From Phoronis australis (Eukaryota; Phoronida; Phoronidae), in the NCBI GenBank assembly GCA_002633005.1, contig NMRA01000216.1, forward strand, positions 241,499 to 262,771: a DNA stretch of 21,273 nt, read 5' to 3'. Every line of letters starts with the position of its first letter. Position 1 is the first letter of the stretch. A model generated the notes under the pieces. That model searched no databases and was not told the origin of the DNA. It was given only the letters and a program-made list of their open reading frames with translations. The position numbers and the translations under genes were made by a program. Shown here in pieces: positions 20,700 through 21,273 of this stretch.

Positions 20700-21273
20700 T
20701 CATAAGACGCGTAAAATGTAAACTTAAACACTTCTGTAAACTCACTGTAATAGAAGATACTTTCTACAAAAACAATTAGGTCACGCTCACCAACGTTGCG
20801 AAGTTCCATGAGCACAAAGCAAATAAGGCAGAAGGCAGTGGTGATGTGTTCTGGGAGATGTTTCATTCAGTTGAGAGTGTTATTGGCATGGAGCCACAAA
20901 TCACAAAGGACCCTGGGCGGAATTTTTATACCGCTGTGTGCAACAGTTAAAACTGGTACACAATGCAGTATGTCCACGATTCCAAACAATTTTTTTATAA
21001 AAAGAAGCATAGAACGCAAAAACGGACAAAATTGCAATATTTAAAGGCGTAGGCAACCTTTTTCCATGTCATGTGAGCTAAACTAAGGTTGGTTGGTTAT
21101 CCTAGACATATTTTCCACTTAATTACAGCTTTTCGTAATTTTATAAATTACTCGTCCGCTACTCCGGAAGTGACGTTTTAGGAGGCAAGCGTTTCCCGCC
21201 ACTTGGTTTTGCGTTGACTTTACCGTGCGAATCTGTTCTATTCTACTTTTGTTTTGTGCTGTTTTTCAACAAT
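20700..21273. other. no gene seen
   Basis: Short frames on both strands (for example 20796-21044) lack recognisable features. No repeat boundary or RNA gene was found up to the window end. Confidence 0.35.

Noticed and set aside
1-21273. CRISPR array, operon or prophage-like system
   Set aside because: No regularly spaced repeats, no closely packed co-directional ORFs; introns and retroelements point to an animal genome.

Overview
The window looks like a piece of a bilaterian invertebrate nuclear genome. It is AT-rich, its genes are split by spliceosomal GT-AG introns of about 1.1 kb, coding density is low, and the spaces between genes hold decayed transposable elements. Nothing in it looks bacterial: there are no operons, Shine-Dalgarno sites or CRISPR arrays. 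One unresolved base (N, 9517) fits a draft assembly. A somatomedin-B-bearing, Methuselah-like receptor argues for an invertebrate, but I cannot name the phylum.

Two genes are well supported, both on the minus strand and both made of two coding exons joined here by matching splice phases. (1) 3074 to 955 encodes a 337-residue alpha/beta-hydrolase with a complete Ser-Asp-His triad (S142, D284, H312); the intron at 1605-2710 carries a DNA transposon. (2) 20241 to 16052 encodes a 1013-residue family-B-like seven-transmembrane receptor. Exon 1 supplies the signal peptide and a full somatomedin-B signature; exon 2 supplies a Methuselah-like cysteine-rich ectodomain and the seven-helix domain. No GPS autoproteolysis motif is visible.

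Two smaller candidates lie on the plus strand between them. 10267-10781 joins in phase to a 102-residue protein with a signal peptide, a short proline/serine-rich stretch, one membrane helix and a short tail; I do not recognise its family. 12851-13006 is a 51-codon lysine-rich ORF with an excellent Kozak start and an in-frame stop upstream; it is unproven.

Mobile DNA: three copies of a family with CAGTGGCGGAT-like ends (2126-2457, 8718-9647, 18997-19149), two flanked by exact 5-bp target duplications and the third by a 4/5 match; a 65-bp miniature element with a 7-bp duplication (7374-7438); a tRNA-like unit inside a 37-nt inverted repeat (283-483); a second tRNA-like segment inside the 930-bp element (8983-9041); a fossil non-LTR reverse transcriptase (5528-5755); and a probable retroelement 3' tail (20552-20692). 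The rest, including most of 3100-5500, 5900-8700, 10800-12800 and 13000-16000, shows no gene I can support. The genes appear unrelated in function.
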